Positions 5,982-14,881 of a DNA stretch of 23,513 nucleotides are shown in pieces. The stretch lies in the NCBI GenBank assembly GCA_043782425.1, contig JAYWAM010000332.1, positions 1 to 23,513 of the forward strand. The letters are read 5' to 3'. The position numbers and the translations under genes are program-made. The DNA is from JAYWAM01 sp043782425 (GTDB lineage: Bacteria; Pseudomonadota; Gammaproteobacteria; Burkholderiales; Usitatibacteraceae). The notes under the pieces were generated by a model. It did no database searches and was not told where the DNA came from. It saw only the letters and a list, made by a program, of their open reading frames with translations. Each line of letters opens with the position of its first letter. Positions within the stretch are counted from its first letter, which is position 1.

Positions 5982-7826
5982 ATGAAGGGGAGCCTGTTCA
6001 GAAAGTACGCCGCTGTGATGATGCTGCTGGTCGGCGGCGCGCTCCTTGTTGGCGGCGTTTTGGAGCTGATTTTCAACTATTTCGAAAGCCGTGCACAGAT
6101 TGACCGGCAACAAAGCATCGAGGCGCGCGCTGCGGCGGCGCGTATCGAGCAGTATTTGAAAGGTGTTGAACAACAGATTCTCGATGTTAGCGCCTTGCCT
6201 TGGGCAAGCGCGGTGCTGAACCTGCAGGATCGCCGCGATGAATATCGACGCCTGATGAAACTGGCTCCGGCCATTGCGGAAATCCGCAGCGTCGATACCG
6301 AGGGCAAGGAGCGCATCCGCGTTTCGCGTGTCGATGTTGATGAGATTGATAGCGGCAGGCGTCTGGATGCGAACGCAACATTTAGTAAGGCGCGCTTAAG
6401 CGGGGTCGATTACAGCGCGACTTATTTTAAGGATGGCTCGGAACCTTATCTCACGCTGGGCGTGCGCGAGGGTGGCCAAAGTAGCGACAGGAACAGTAAT
6501 GGCTGGGTGACGCTGGTGGAACTCAACCTCAAGTTTGTCGGCGATGTGGTCAGGCAGATCAAGGTTGGGCGTAATGGCCGAGCGTTTGTGATCGATGGCG
6601 AAAACCATCTGGTGGCGCATCCCAATATCAGCTATGTGCTGCGCCGTACCGATGTGTCGTCGTTGCCGCAAGTGACTGCATTGCGCGCCGAAGCGGGCAG
6701 CGGCAAGCCCGCCCTGCCCAATTCTGTAACTGGAGCGAGCCTCGACGGCATGCCGGTATTGACCACTTACGCGCCTATCAGAGTGGCGGGTTGGTGGATT
6801 TTTGTGGAGCAACCGATGTCCGAGGCATTTGGCCCAATCTATGACTCGATGGTGCGCACGGTGTTTCTATTTGTGCTCGGCGCATTGCTGGCGCTTGCTG
6901 CGAGCTATTTTTTGGCGCGCCGCCTGTCGCAGCCTATACTCACATTACAGCGCGGCGCGGTACGCATCGGAGGCGGGGATATGGCCACACGCATCAAGAT
7001 AAAGACCGGTGATGAAGTCGAAGCGCTGGCCGATGAATTTAACCGCATGGCGGCGCAGCTACAGGATTACACCACCGGACTGGAGCGCAAGGTGGCGGAA
7101 AAAACTGCGCAGTTGGAGCTCGCCAACCATCACAAATCGGAGTTTCTCGCCAATATGTCGCACGAACTGCGTACGCCGCTCAATGCGGTGATCGGGTTTT
7201 CGGAAGTGCTTAAAGAGCAGATGTTCGGCCCGCTCAACGACAAACAGAAGGAATATGCGCGCGACATCAGCTCCTCGGGGCAGCACCTGCTTTCGCTTAT
7301 CAATGACATTCTCGACTTGTCCAAAATCGAGGCAGGGCGCATGGATCTTGAGGCCAGTGCGTTCAACCTGCCGGTCGCTCTGGAAAACGCTCTGACGCTG
7401 ATCCGCGAGCGCGCCTTGCGCCATCACCTCAAGCTGGAGCTGGATCTTGAACCAGGCATAGAGACCATAGTCGCCGATGAACGCAAGGTAAAGCAGATTC
7501 TTATCAACCTGCTTTCCAATGCGGTCAAATTCACCCAGCCTGGCGGCAAGATAGTGCTCTCAGTGCGGCGCAGCGGCAGTGTGGCGGTGATAGCGGTGAG
7601 CGATACCGGGCCAGGTGTCGCGCCCGAGGATCAGGAAAGAATTTTCGAGGAGTTTCGCCAGCTTAAATCAACCGACAGCGCCAAGCACGAGGGAACCGGA
7701 CTGGGCCTCGCGCTGGCCAAACGCATGGTGGAATTGCACGGCGGCAATATTTCCATCCAGAGCGAAGTCGGCAAAGGTTCGGTGTTTACCTTTACGCTTC
7801 CCAATCAGTCGTGGGATCCATCTTGA
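5982..7826 (+). CDS. Membrane sensor histidine kinase (Cache-HAMP-HisKA-HATPase)
   Basis: The 614-residue protein reads from the N-terminus: membrane helix (about 10-32), a periplasmic Cache-like sensor domain (about 35-285), second membrane helix (about 291-312), HAMP linker (313-365), a short coiled coil, then a HisKA dimerisation domain with phospho-acceptor H394 in N-M-S-H-E-L-R-T-P-L and a complete catalytic ATPase domain: N box around N513, D-T-G-P-G at 541-545, F box near 555-558 and G-T-G-L-G-L-A at 571-577. All key residues are present. It should sense a periplasmic signal and phosphorylate the receivers encoded next; its stop overlaps the following start. The solitary binding protein at 2616-3641 is a possible ligand-loaded partner. 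Confidence 0.93.
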   Translation: MKGSLFRKYAAVMMLLVGGALLVGGVLELIFNYFESRAQIDRQQSIEARAAAARIEQYLKGVEQQILDVSALPWASAVLNLQDRRDEYRRLMKLAPAIAEIRSVDTEGKERIRVSRVDVDEIDSGRRLDANATFSKARLSGVDYSATYFKDGSEPYLTLGVREGGQSSDRNSNGWVTLVELNLKFVGDVVRQIKVGRNGRAFVIDGENHLVAHPNISYVLRRTDVSSLPQVTALRAEAGSGKPALPNSVTGASLDGMPVLTTYAPIRVAGWWIFVEQPMSEAFGPIYDSMVRTVFLFVLGALLALAASYFLARRLSQPILTLQRGAVRIGGGDMATRIKIKTGDEVEALADEFNRMAAQLQDYTTGLERKVAEKTAQLELANHHKSEFLANMSHELRTPLNAVIGFSEVLKEQMFGPLNDKQKEYARDISSSGQHLLSLINDILDLSKIEAGRMDLEASAFNLPVALENALTLIRERALRHHLKLELDLEPGIETIVADERKVKQILINLLSNAVKFTQPGGKIVLSVRRSGSVAVIAVSDTGPGVAPEDQERIFEEFRQLKSTDSAKHEGTGLGLALAKRMVELHGGNISIQSEVGKGSVFTFTLPNQSWDPS

Positions 7827-8209
7827 TACTCATAGTCGAAGACGACGAAAAAAGCCGCCGCCTGATGCGTGATGTGCTGACGTTCCAGGGCTACGAAATT
7901 CTCGAGACCGATCGTGGCGAGGTGGCGCTGGAGATTATTCGCGCCCATCACCCCGATCTGGTGCTGCTCGATATTCTGCTGCCGGGCATATCCGGGCTGG
8001 ATACCATTCGCGAAATCCGCAACGATGCCGCTATCGCGCAAACGCCGGTGATTGCAGTTACTGCGTCGGTGATGGACAATGATCGTCACAAGATTCGCGC
8101 AGCGGGCTTTAACGCCTTTGAGCCCAAACCACTCAACTTGAAAGCTTTTCTTGAAACCATCAAAAATTTTACCGCCGCCGGCAAGAAAATAAATTCCCAT
8201 GACAAGTGA
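7811..8209 (+). CDS. Single-domain response regulator (CheY/DivK-like receiver)
   Basis: A complete receiver domain without output: acidic pocket E10-D11-D12, phospho-acceptor D54 in V-L-L-D-I-L-L-P-G, T84 and the conserved K106 in E-P-K-P. The predicted GTG start at 7811 lies inside the kinase gene (16-base overlap); TTG at 7823 is an alternative that would trim four residues without harming the fold. Single-domain receivers act by protein contact or pass phosphate on, so this one may be a phosphorelay intermediate or a competing sink between the kinase and the cyclase receiver. Its end overlaps the cyclase gene by 11 bases. Confidence 0.92.
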   Translation: MGSILILIVEDDEKSRRLMRDVLTFQGYEILETDRGEVALEIIRAHHPDLVLLDILLPGISGLDTIREIRNDAAIAQTPVIAVTASVMDNDRHKIRAAGFNAFEPKPLNLKAFLETIKNFTAAGKKINSHDK

Positions 8210-9332
8210 CGCCCCCGTATTAGGGAAAATACTGGTTGTCGATGACAACGAAAAAAACATCAAGTTGCTGGCCGATGTCCTCACCTATCACGGCTACGCG
8301 GTGGCGAGCGTGGAGAGCGGCGAGGCGGCTCTCAGCTATGTGGAAAAAAATGCGCTCGATCTGATCTTGCTCGATGTGATTATGCCCGCCGGCATGGACG
8401 GCTTTGCGGTGTGCCGCGAGCTGCGCAATAATCCGCGCCATGCCATGTTGCCCATCGTACTGGTGACGGCGCTCGATCCCAACGAAGAGCGTGTGCGCGG
8501 CCTGGAAGCGGGCGCCGACGATTTTCTTTCCAAACCGATAAATTCCGCCGAGCTGCTGGCGCGTGTGCGTTCTTTGCTGCGCGTCAAGCATCTTTACGAT
8601 CAGGTGCAATCGCAAACGCGCGAGCTGCTGGAGTGGAACCACACGCTGGAAGCGCGCGTGGCTGAAGAAGTGGCAAAAAATGAACGTCTGCTGCGCCTCA
8701 AGCGCTTTCTTTCGCCGCAGCTTGCCGACCTGGTGGTCGCAGGCGGTGCGCAGGATCCGCTGATTACGCATCGCCGCGAAATTGCGGTGGTGTTCATCGA
8801 CCTGCGCGGTTTCACGGCATTTTCCGAGACCACCGAGCCGGAAATCGTCATGCAGGCGTTACATGATTATCACGCTGGAATGGGGCACATTATTCAGCGC
8901 TTTGGCGGCACGTTGGAGCGTTTTACCGGTGACGGCATGATGGTTTTTTTCAACGATCCGGTTCCCATCCCCGAACCGGCGCGGCGCGCGGTGGAAATGG
9001 CGCTCGCCATGCGCGTGCAAGCGGCGACGCTGGCGGAACGCTGGCAGAAACATGGATTTCATTTGGGCGCCGGCATCGGCATTGCGTTCGGCTATGCGAC
9101 GCTGGGCGCCATCGGTTTCGAGCAGCGCATCGACTACGGCGCCATTGGCACCGTAACCAACCTGGCGGCGCGCTTGTGCTCGGAAGCGCCTTCCGGGGAA
9201 ATCTATGTTTCGCAGCGCGTACACGCTGAGATAAGCGGCGTGTTCGACACCGAAGTGCTGGGGCCGGTGACGCTGCATGGCTTGTCCAAGCCGCAGATGG
9301 CTTATCGCCTGCTGGAGGCGGTATCGGCATGA
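8199..9332 (+). CDS. Receiver-class III adenylate/guanylate cyclase
   Basis: The 377-residue protein joins a receiver domain (residues 9-128; D15, D16, phospho-acceptor D59, T90, K112), a coiled-coil linker (about 133-170) and a class III nucleotide cyclase domain (190-370). Metal-binding aspartates are D201 (V-F-I-D-L-R-G-F-T) and D245 (F-T-G-D-G-M-M); transition-state residues N321 and R325 are present. The base-selecting positions depart from the textbook pair: R241 replaces the usual Lys and T318 replaces the usual Asp. Threonine at the latter position is typical of class IIIb, bicarbonate-responsive adenylate cyclases. Phosphorylation should control dimer activity. cAMP is the likely product, but cGMP is not excluded. 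It ends with ATGA overlap into the LuxR gene. Confidence 0.92.
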   Translation: MTSDAPVLGKILVVDDNEKNIKLLADVLTYHGYAVASVESGEAALSYVEKNALDLILLDVIMPAGMDGFAVCRELRNNPRHAMLPIVLVTALDPNEERVRGLEAGADDFLSKPINSAELLARVRSLLRVKHLYDQVQSQTRELLEWNHTLEARVAEEVAKNERLLRLKRFLSPQLADLVVAGGAQDPLITHRREIAVVFIDLRGFTAFSETTEPEIVMQALHDYHAGMGHIIQRFGGTLERFTGDGMMVFFNDPVPIPEPARRAVEMALAMRVQAATLAERWQKHGFHLGAGIGIAFGYATLGAIGFEQRIDYGAIGTVTNLAARLCSEAPSGEIYVSQRVHAEISGVFDTEVLGPVTLHGLSKPQMAYRLLEAVSA

Positions 9333-10516
9333 AGCGCACCGGCACTTTAGTACATATCCGCCAGCTTTGCTGTCTGGGTATCTCGAGTGAATCGCTCATG
9401 CCCGCGCTGCTACGCTCGGTGCGCGAATACGTCGATGCTGATTCGGCGGGATTTTTCTGGGTCGATGCCAAAGGCGAGATGACCAATCTTTATGCCGAGC
9501 GCATGCTGCCGCCAAAACTGATGCGCCTGTATTTTGAGCGCCACTATGACGGCGAGCATCCGTTTCGCGTCGAATTCCTCAAACGTGCGCAGAGCGCCGA
9601 GGGAGTTTCCACCACCACCCCGAGCCCGGAGTTACTCAAAACCGCCTACTACAATGAAATTCTCAGACATCTGGATGCGCATCATGTGATGTACGCTGTG
9701 ATACGAGATCAAGGCAATGCGCTTGGGCAACTGTCTTTGTACCGCCCGCGCAACGCACCGGCTTTCACTGCCGCTGAGCGCGCCGCCATCAACGGTATTA
9801 CGCACTACATCGCCCATGCAGTAACACGCCCGGCACAGGACGAAATATTGCTCGAGACAGAGAGCAAAACACGTAACGAGGCGGACGGCGAAACACAAAG
9901 TGAAACGCGTAGTGAAACGCGCAGCGAATTGCCCAGTGAAATTGTCAGTGAAGCATTTGCCGGGCAGTTCGTGGAATCGGATCAGGAAGGTTTGGTGGTG
10001 GTCGATGGACTGGGCCGCATTGTGCAGGGCACTGCGCAGGCGCTCAATCTGCTTTCCATGGCTACCCAGGCGCGCTTTAACCGCGCTACGCCGCCGCTCG
10101 CGGCCGGCGACCCCACGCCCGAGGCTGTGAAAGGCCTGTTGTCAAGGTTACGCACGGTATTGCAGGGCGGAGAGTCGCCGCCGCCACGCGATGCCTTCGA
10201 GACGCCCTGGGGGCGCTTCATGTTGAGCGCCTATGCCTTGAGTGATGAGCCGGCGGGCGAGATCGGCCTGGCCGCCATTCAGGTGCGGCGCCAGGAGCGC
10301 CTGGTGGTAAAACTGGCGCAGGCCATGCACGGCCTGGGCTTGCCGCCGCAACAGCGCGAAGTCGCCTTGCTCATCGCCCAGGGAAAAAGCAACCAGGAAA
10401 TCGCCCAGGCGCTCAGCGTCAGCCCCAACACCGCGAGCTACCACGTTAAACAACTTTTCATGCGTCTGGATGCGCACGAGCGCAGCGAGGCATTGCAGAA
10501 GATTTTAGGGGGGTGA
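9329..10516 (+). CDS. LuxR-type transcriptional regulator with GAF-like N-terminus
   Basis: The 395-residue protein has an N-terminal sensory region (about 1-165; GAF-like in appearance, ligand unknown), a repetitive charged linker (175-210), a middle domain (about 211-320), and a C-terminal LuxR/GerE helix-turn-helix (about 335-395) with L-P-P-Q-Q-R-E-V-A-L-L-I-A-Q-G-K-S-N-Q-E-I-A and S-P-N-T-A-S-Y-H-V-K. There is no receiver domain, so its input may be a small molecule or protein contact. It begins on the four bases ATGA shared with the cyclase stop, with a GGAGG ribosome-binding site 10 bases upstream, and is the last gene of the operon. The linker is encoded by a 12-bp tandem repeat. Confidence 0.88.
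   Translation: MKRTGTLVHIRQLCCLGISSESLMPALLRSVREYVDADSAGFFWVDAKGEMTNLYAERMLPPKLMRLYFERHYDGEHPFRVEFLKRAQSAEGVSTTTPSPELLKTAYYNEILRHLDAHHVMYAVIRDQGNALGQLSLYRPRNAPAFTAAERAAINGITHYIAHAVTRPAQDEILLETESKTRNEADGETQSETRSETRSELPSEIVSEAFAGQFVESDQEGLVVVDGLGRIVQGTAQALNLLSMATQARFNRATPPLAAGDPTPEAVKGLLSRLRTVLQGGESPPPRDAFETPWGRFMLSAYALSDEPAGEIGLAAIQVRRQERLVVKLAQAMHGLGLPPQQREVALLIAQGKSNQEIAQALSVSPNTASYHVKQLFMRLDAHERSEALQKILGG
9851..9958 (+). repeat. In-frame 12-bp tandem repeat (about nine units) in the LuxR linker
   Basis: Nine consecutive 12-base units of the form agtgaaacgcgt, more diverged at the edges, encode tetrapeptides such as SKTR, GETQ, SETR, SETR, SELP and SEIV. The two units at 9899-9922 differ by one base. 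Because the unit length is a multiple of three, gain or loss of units would lengthen or shorten the linker without breaking the frame. Confidence 0.8.
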
Positions 10517-10553
10517 GAACGCGCGTGCCCCGTGACCTGCCACTGCACAAAAC

Positions 10554-10590
10554 GTCAGTCGGCTAGAAATCCAAGCCGACTGACTAGTTT
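10554..10590. terminator. Bidirectional terminator between convergent genes
   Basis: An 11-bp stem, gtcagtcggct (10554-10564) with agccgactgac (10574-10584), closes a nine-base loop. On the plus strand it is followed by tagtttt; on the minus strand by gtttt. It lies in the 80 bp between the ends of the LuxR gene and the protease gene and can serve both. Confidence 0.85.
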
Positions 10591-10596
10591 TGCTGC

Positions 10597-13500
10597 CTAT
10601 TGCTTTACTTCGACCTTAACGAGATTGGCCTCGTCCTTGCCGTTGGTATTGTCTTGCGTGACGACCATCAGACCAAGTGCAGGCGTCAGCGCCCACTCAG
10701 TAAGGTTCACTGAGAAGGGAACTGCCGTTGAAGCGCTCGGCGCCATTGGTAAGAATTGCCCATCAGTAATCGCACTCGAGAACGCGTTATAGGCGGTCGT
10801 CTGCGAGAACGAATCGGAAGCCCCAGTCTGCACCAGATCGTAGCCTGTTGCGGTGTAGCTGAAACGCGGCTTTGCGGCGTTAAGACCGAGGCGCGACGCC
10901 AGGACGGGAATCAACATCGTGCTGCCGTCGGTCGAAGCCTGCGCCAGGAAGTCAACTCTTGCCGCACCGGTTGCCAGGTTGAAAACAGCGGCAGCGATGC
11001 GACCGTCGAAGGCGCCCGTTGTGATCAGCCCGATGTCGACGCCCACGACCGCGAAATCGGCATTGCCATCACCATCAACATCGACGTAGAAATCGAATTC
11101 CCGCGTGGAAGGTGAGGACCAGGCTTCCTGTGTGGTGACGGCGAATACAACGAGTTGGTCGGTTGCGCTATAAGGGAAGGACTGCACGCCCGCAGCCGAG
11201 AGATTAATGATCGGGTTCTTGTTGCCACCCTTGCTCTCCAAACCCCAGCTATAGAAGTCCGCGGTAGCGGCGATGGCGCTTTCCTTGTTGCTCAGTTTGA
11301 CTGTACCGTTTGGATTGGCGGCTTTGACTTCCTGGCTGAGCTCAGCCCCCACATTGGACGACACACGCGGCACTAGGTAGTACGGCACGCGCAAGGTGAT
11401 TCCGCCATTTTGCGAGGCCGATGCCGGAGTGAACGTGATGAGGCCGGCAACGTCACGGAACGCATCCGAATTGCCCGATGTCGCGGCAGGTACTTTGAGC
11501 GCCATGCGTACCTCTGCATTTTCGTGCGCCTTGATTTTCACCTGGGTTTTGTCGAGCGTTACCGTATGCGGCGAGCCTTGTGGCAGCGTCACGGCGACAT
11601 TGAAGGTTACGTCAGAATTGCCATCATTCTTCAACTTGATGGACTGGTCTTTGTTGAAGTCCTTCTTGAACTCTGCTAGGCCAAAATTCATCGTGGTGGT
11701 CTTGTCGTCGGCGAAGGCGATCACCTGCGTGTGCGCTGCAGACGCCACGTTGACGAAGCCCGAACCAGCGGTATGTGTGAGGTAGCCTGCAATGCTGCCC
11801 GGATTGCCGCTATTGATGATCGCTGCCTTGATGTCAGCGGGTTTCCATTTTGGGTGCGCCTGCTGAACGAGAGCAGCAACGCCTGCAACGTGCGGCGCAG
11901 CCATTGACGTGCCAGACAGGGACTCCTGCAGGTTGCCGCTGCCAACGAGTGTCGAGATGATCGGGCTTCCCGGCGCGGAGATATCGGGCTTCAGGATGCT
12001 ATCGCCATTACGCGGACCACCCGAGCTGAAAGAAGCGACACCCGACATTTGCGGGATTCCCGCCGTAATGGAAACGGCAAGTCCATCACGCAGGACGAGC
12101 CTGGAGCCATCGGATGTAACCACCGTCGTTGTGCCCTTGACACCGAAGAACGGAATAGTGACGTCAAAGTATTGGCCATCGTCAGGATTCTGAAAAATGA
12201 TTCCCTCGTAGGGCGGCAGTGAGCTGGCGTTGTTTATCATAACGACTGCGATAGCGCCTGCCTGCTGACCGTAAATCGCCTTGGCGACCCGGGCGCATGT
12301 GCCGCGATTCACCACGGCGATTTTGCCGACCACGCCGCCGTTGGCCTGAAATGCGGCGAGGCTACAGCCGAGGCTCACCGGATCGGTCGGCAGAGGGCCG
12401 TTGCGCACCACCTTCAGCATGCCATTGAAAGGGGTGGTGTAGGCGGCGCCGTTGGCGTTGATTGCGGAGACGGTTCTTGCAATATCTGCGGCCGGGGCCG
12501 GGGGTGACGTAACGGCGGGTAGCGCCAAATTGCCAAAATCAATAGTGGCCGGTGTGGTTGTCGCTGCTACCGAAATGGCGCGGGTGCTCGAGGCAGGCGA
12601 GCCGGTGATGTAGCGCAGGTTGTTGGAGTTGCCGGCAGAGGCGACGACCACAATGCCCGCTTTTGCCGCATTGTCGGCAGCCAATGCATCGGCGCTATCG
12701 GATGTCCCGTAGGAGGAGCCGAGCGACATATTGACGACATCCATGTCGTGGTCTACGGCCCAGTTCAGCGCCTCGACAACGAGATTGGTCGTACCGTCAC
12801 AGCCAAAAACCCGTACCGCATAAATGTCGGCCATGGGCGCGACGCCTGGGCCGATGCGGAACGAGTTGGCGTAGGTAGTAGCGTCGTATGGGCCCGCGTA
12901 GGTCAGGCCGGTCGAAAGCACGCCGGAACCTGCAGCCGTGCCGGCGACGTGCGATCCGTGCCCAACACCGTTATCGCAGTCGAGCGGATTTGGATCCGGC
13001 TGTGCAATGGAGGAGGGATCATTGGCGTCGTAGGCATCACCGGCGAGATCAATGCCACCCTTAACCCTGGGGGCGGCTGGGCCGAACAACGCGGGGTTAG
13101 CCGGTAACGTGCTGGCCGCAGCAGCCGCGCTGTAAGCCGCAACGGTGCCAGGTCCGCCGAAGTTGGCGTGCGTATAGTCGATGCCGCTGTCGATCACCGC
13201 GATCTTGACGCCATCGCCACGGAAACCGGGCACACCTGCCCAGGTAGCGGGCGCCTGGACGCGCGCGACGCCGATGGTGTTATCGCCGCGCTTGTAGGTG
13301 TTAACCCCCTTGATATCAATGACACCGGCGATCTGGCGCAACGCGCCAATCTTGTTGGATGGAATACGCACCTTGAGTCCGTTTATCGCACTCTGGAATG
13401 TGCCGGTGATTTTGCCGCCTAAAGCCTCAATCTGGGGTAGGATCGCCGCCTGCTCTATTTTGCGTTGACTCTTGACGTTCTTTTTCTCGTCGTCAGAGAG

Positions 13501-13725
13501 CTTGCGGCCGGCCGTTTCTTGGACTACCGCGACCGGATCTCCGGCCAATAAAACGACCACGGTCACCGGTGTGGTATCAAGACCTGGCGGCAGCTTGACG
13601 CCGCTTGATAATTCCTGTGGATCAACTGTAGTGAAGCGAGCGGCTCCCGCCGCTTGCGCGGTGGCAGACACTGCGGCAATTGTCACTGCTCCAGCTAATA
13701 CGACACGCCATGTTTGAAAAGTCAT
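10597..13725 (-). CDS. Secreted subtilisin-like serine protease (S8) with PA insert
   Basis: The 1042-residue preproprotein has a Sec signal peptide (about 1-26, ending A-Q-A), an I9-like propeptide (about 50-145) and an S8 catalytic domain. The triad is complete: D179 (A-V-I-D-S-G), H256 (G-H-G-S-H-V-A-G) and S607 (S-G-T-S-M-A-A-P), with oxyanion N366 (S-A-G-N-S). A protease-associated domain (about 420-555) is inserted between N366 and S607. Some 380 residues of beta-rich C-terminal sequence follow, with a D-x-D-x-D-G-N-A-D-F Ca-binding-like loop. No sortase motif or membrane anchor is visible, so it is probably released or periplasmic. An AAGGGG ribosome-binding site supports the start, and a strong sigma-70-like promoter lies upstream. 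Confidence 0.93.
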   Translation of the reverse strand: MTFQTWRVVLAGAVTIAAVSATAQAAGAARFTTVDPQELSSGVKLPPGLDTTPVTVVVLLAGDPVAVVQETAGRKLSDDEKKNVKSQRKIEQAAILPQIEALGGKITGTFQSAINGLKVRIPSNKIGALRQIAGVIDIKGVNTYKRGDNTIGVARVQAPATWAGVPGFRGDGVKIAVIDSGIDYTHANFGGPGTVAAYSAAAAASTLPANPALFGPAAPRVKGGIDLAGDAYDANDPSSIAQPDPNPLDCDNGVGHGSHVAGTAAGSGVLSTGLTYAGPYDATTYANSFRIGPGVAPMADIYAVRVFGCDGTTNLVVEALNWAVDHDMDVVNMSLGSSYGTSDSADALAADNAAKAGIVVVASAGNSNNLRYITGSPASSTRAISVAATTTPATIDFGNLALPAVTSPPAPAADIARTVSAINANGAAYTTPFNGMLKVVRNGPLPTDPVSLGCSLAAFQANGGVVGKIAVVNRGTCARVAKAIYGQQAGAIAVVMINNASSLPPYEGIIFQNPDDGQYFDVTIPFFGVKGTTTVVTSDGSRLVLRDGLAVSITAGIPQMSGVASFSSGGPRNGDSILKPDISAPGSPIISTLVGSGNLQESLSGTSMAAPHVAGVAALVQQAHPKWKPADIKAAIINSGNPGSIAGYLTHTAGSGFVNVASAAHTQVIAFADDKTTTMNFGLAEFKKDFNKDQSIKLKNDGNSDVTFNVAVTLPQGSPHTVTLDKTQVKIKAHENAEVRMALKVPAATSGNSDAFRDVAGLITFTPASASQNGGITLRVPYYLVPRVSSNVGAELSQEVKAANPNGTVKLSNKESAIAATADFYSWGLESKGGNKNPIINLSAAGVQSFPYSATDQLVVFAVTTQEAWSSPSTREFDFYVDVDGDGNADFAVVGVDIGLITTGAFDGRIAAAVFNLATGAARVDFLAQASTDGSTMLIPVLASRLGLNAAKPRFSYTATGYDLVQTGASDSFSQTTAYNAFSSAITDGQFLPMAPSASTAVPFSVNLTEWALTPALGLMVVTQDNTNGKDEANLVKVEVKQ

Positions 13726-13823
13726 GTTATCCCCTTAATAGACATTGAATTTGCCCATTGACGTGGCTACGTGCGCAGGCTGCGGTTGCAGCGAAAAGCC
13801 CGAATGCAACGCCAAGTTCATGC

Positions 13824-13851
13824 ACTATACGCTTGCGAATGCCGATGTCAA
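13824..13851 (-). promoter_or_regulatory. Sigma-70-type promoter of the protease gene
   Basis: On the minus strand TTGACA (complement of 13846-13851) and TATAGT (complement of 13824-13829) are separated by 16 bp. Transcription would start near 13817 and leave a leader of about 90 bases before the protease ATG at 13725. The -35 element is a perfect consensus match. Confidence 0.65.
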
Positions 13852-13894
13852 TTTGAAGTTAATTTGCGCTATGGCAGCGCGATGCACATCACGG

Positions 13895-14881
13895 TCACAT
13901 CGAAAAATGGGAGAGCGAAGGTTGCTGTTTGATGCCGGGGAAGGAAAGCGTGCGTGCGTGCGCAATGGCATCGCTGCGCCAGTTTTGCACCGCCGCCTTG
14001 AGTATGCTTGCGCTGCTGTCTGCCTGTGCGGCGTCCGTGGTGTCCTGCCCCAAAAACTGCAAGGCCGCAATCAGATTTGACGCCGTGTCAGCAGTGCTTA
14101 TCGCCGCAGCTAACGTTTGCTTGGAAAGTTTCTGGCCCTGCTCGTTTATCGCGACTGGAACATGCAGATAGGCAGGGGTCGAAAATCCAAGCTGCCGCTG
14201 CAAATGGATTTGCCGAGCGGTGGAGTCGAGCAGATCGGCGCCGCGCACCACCTGGTTTACGCCTTGCAGCGCATCATCGACCACAACCGCGAGTTGGTAA
14301 GCAAACAAGCCATCCTTGCGCAGCACGATAAAATCGCCGATCTGGCTTTCGATGCGTTGCGTCATCCTGCCCTGCACGCGATCAGCGAATTCGATTGCCG
14401 CGTCGTCTGTTAACACGCGCAATGCGCCTGCACCAACGGCGTGTTGCTTGAATCTGCAAGCACCAGGATAGACCGGGCCTTCGATGCCGAGCGTGGCCGA
14501 GTCGCTGATCTCTTTGCGCGAGCACGTGCAGGTGTAGAGGAGTTGCTTGTCGCACAGCCTCTCAAGGGCAGATTGGTAGTGCGCCGTGCGCGTGCTTTGC
14601 AAGACAATTTCGCCATCCCATTCAAAGCCGAGTGCTTCCAGGGTATGTAGAATGCTGGTTGCCCATTGCGGTTTGCAACGCGTTGTATCAACGTCCTCAA
14701 TGCGCACTAGCCATTTCCCGCCGTGATGCCTGGCATCAAGATAGCTTGCAAGCGCCGCGATTAAAGAGCCGAAATGCAAAGGACCGGTAGGAGAAGGCGC
14801 AAATCTGCCGACGTAGGAAGGGGCGGTGGAGGGCAGGATCGGCAAGTTTTTTCCGCGTGGTCGATTGGCTGTGTTCGACAT
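13895..14881 (-). CDS. gluQ: Glutamyl-Q tRNA(Asp) synthetase
   Basis: The 328-residue product is a GluRS-like protein without the anticodon-binding domain, as in GluQ-RS (YadB). It activates glutamate and attaches it to queuosine in the tRNA(Asp) anticodon. Visible signatures are R-F-A-P-S-P-T-G-P-L-H-F-G-S-L (26-40, the HIGH-type motif), the zinc motif C118-x-C120...Y138-x3-C142, and K-L-S-K-Q (251-255). Family members run close to 300 residues, so length fits; the C-terminal 30 residues are atypical. No ribosome-binding site precedes the ATG, yet the same ATG context is kept in the duplicated fragment at 16039. Its upstream region contains a CRP-like site near 15097. Parts of this gene occur twice more in the window as remnants. 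Confidence 0.93.
   Translation of the reverse strand: MSNTANRPRGKNLPILPSTAPSYVGRFAPSPTGPLHFGSLIAALASYLDARHHGGKWLVRIEDVDTTRCKPQWATSILHTLEALGFEWDGEIVLQSTRTAHYQSALERLCDKQLLYTCTCSRKEISDSATLGIEGPVYPGACRFKQHAVGAGALRVLTDDAAIEFADRVQGRMTQRIESQIGDFIVLRKDGLFAYQLAVVVDDALQGVNQVVRGADLLDSTARQIHLQRQLGFSTPAYLHVPVAINEQGQKLSKQTLAAAISTADTASNLIAALQFLGQDTTDAAQADSSASILKAAVQNWRSDAIAHARTLSFPGIKQQPSLSHFSM

Noticed and set aside
13745..14080. Cys-rich plus-strand frame overlapping gluQ and the protease leader
   Set aside because: It lies antisense to gluQ and its promoter region and has no ribosome-binding site or family resemblance.
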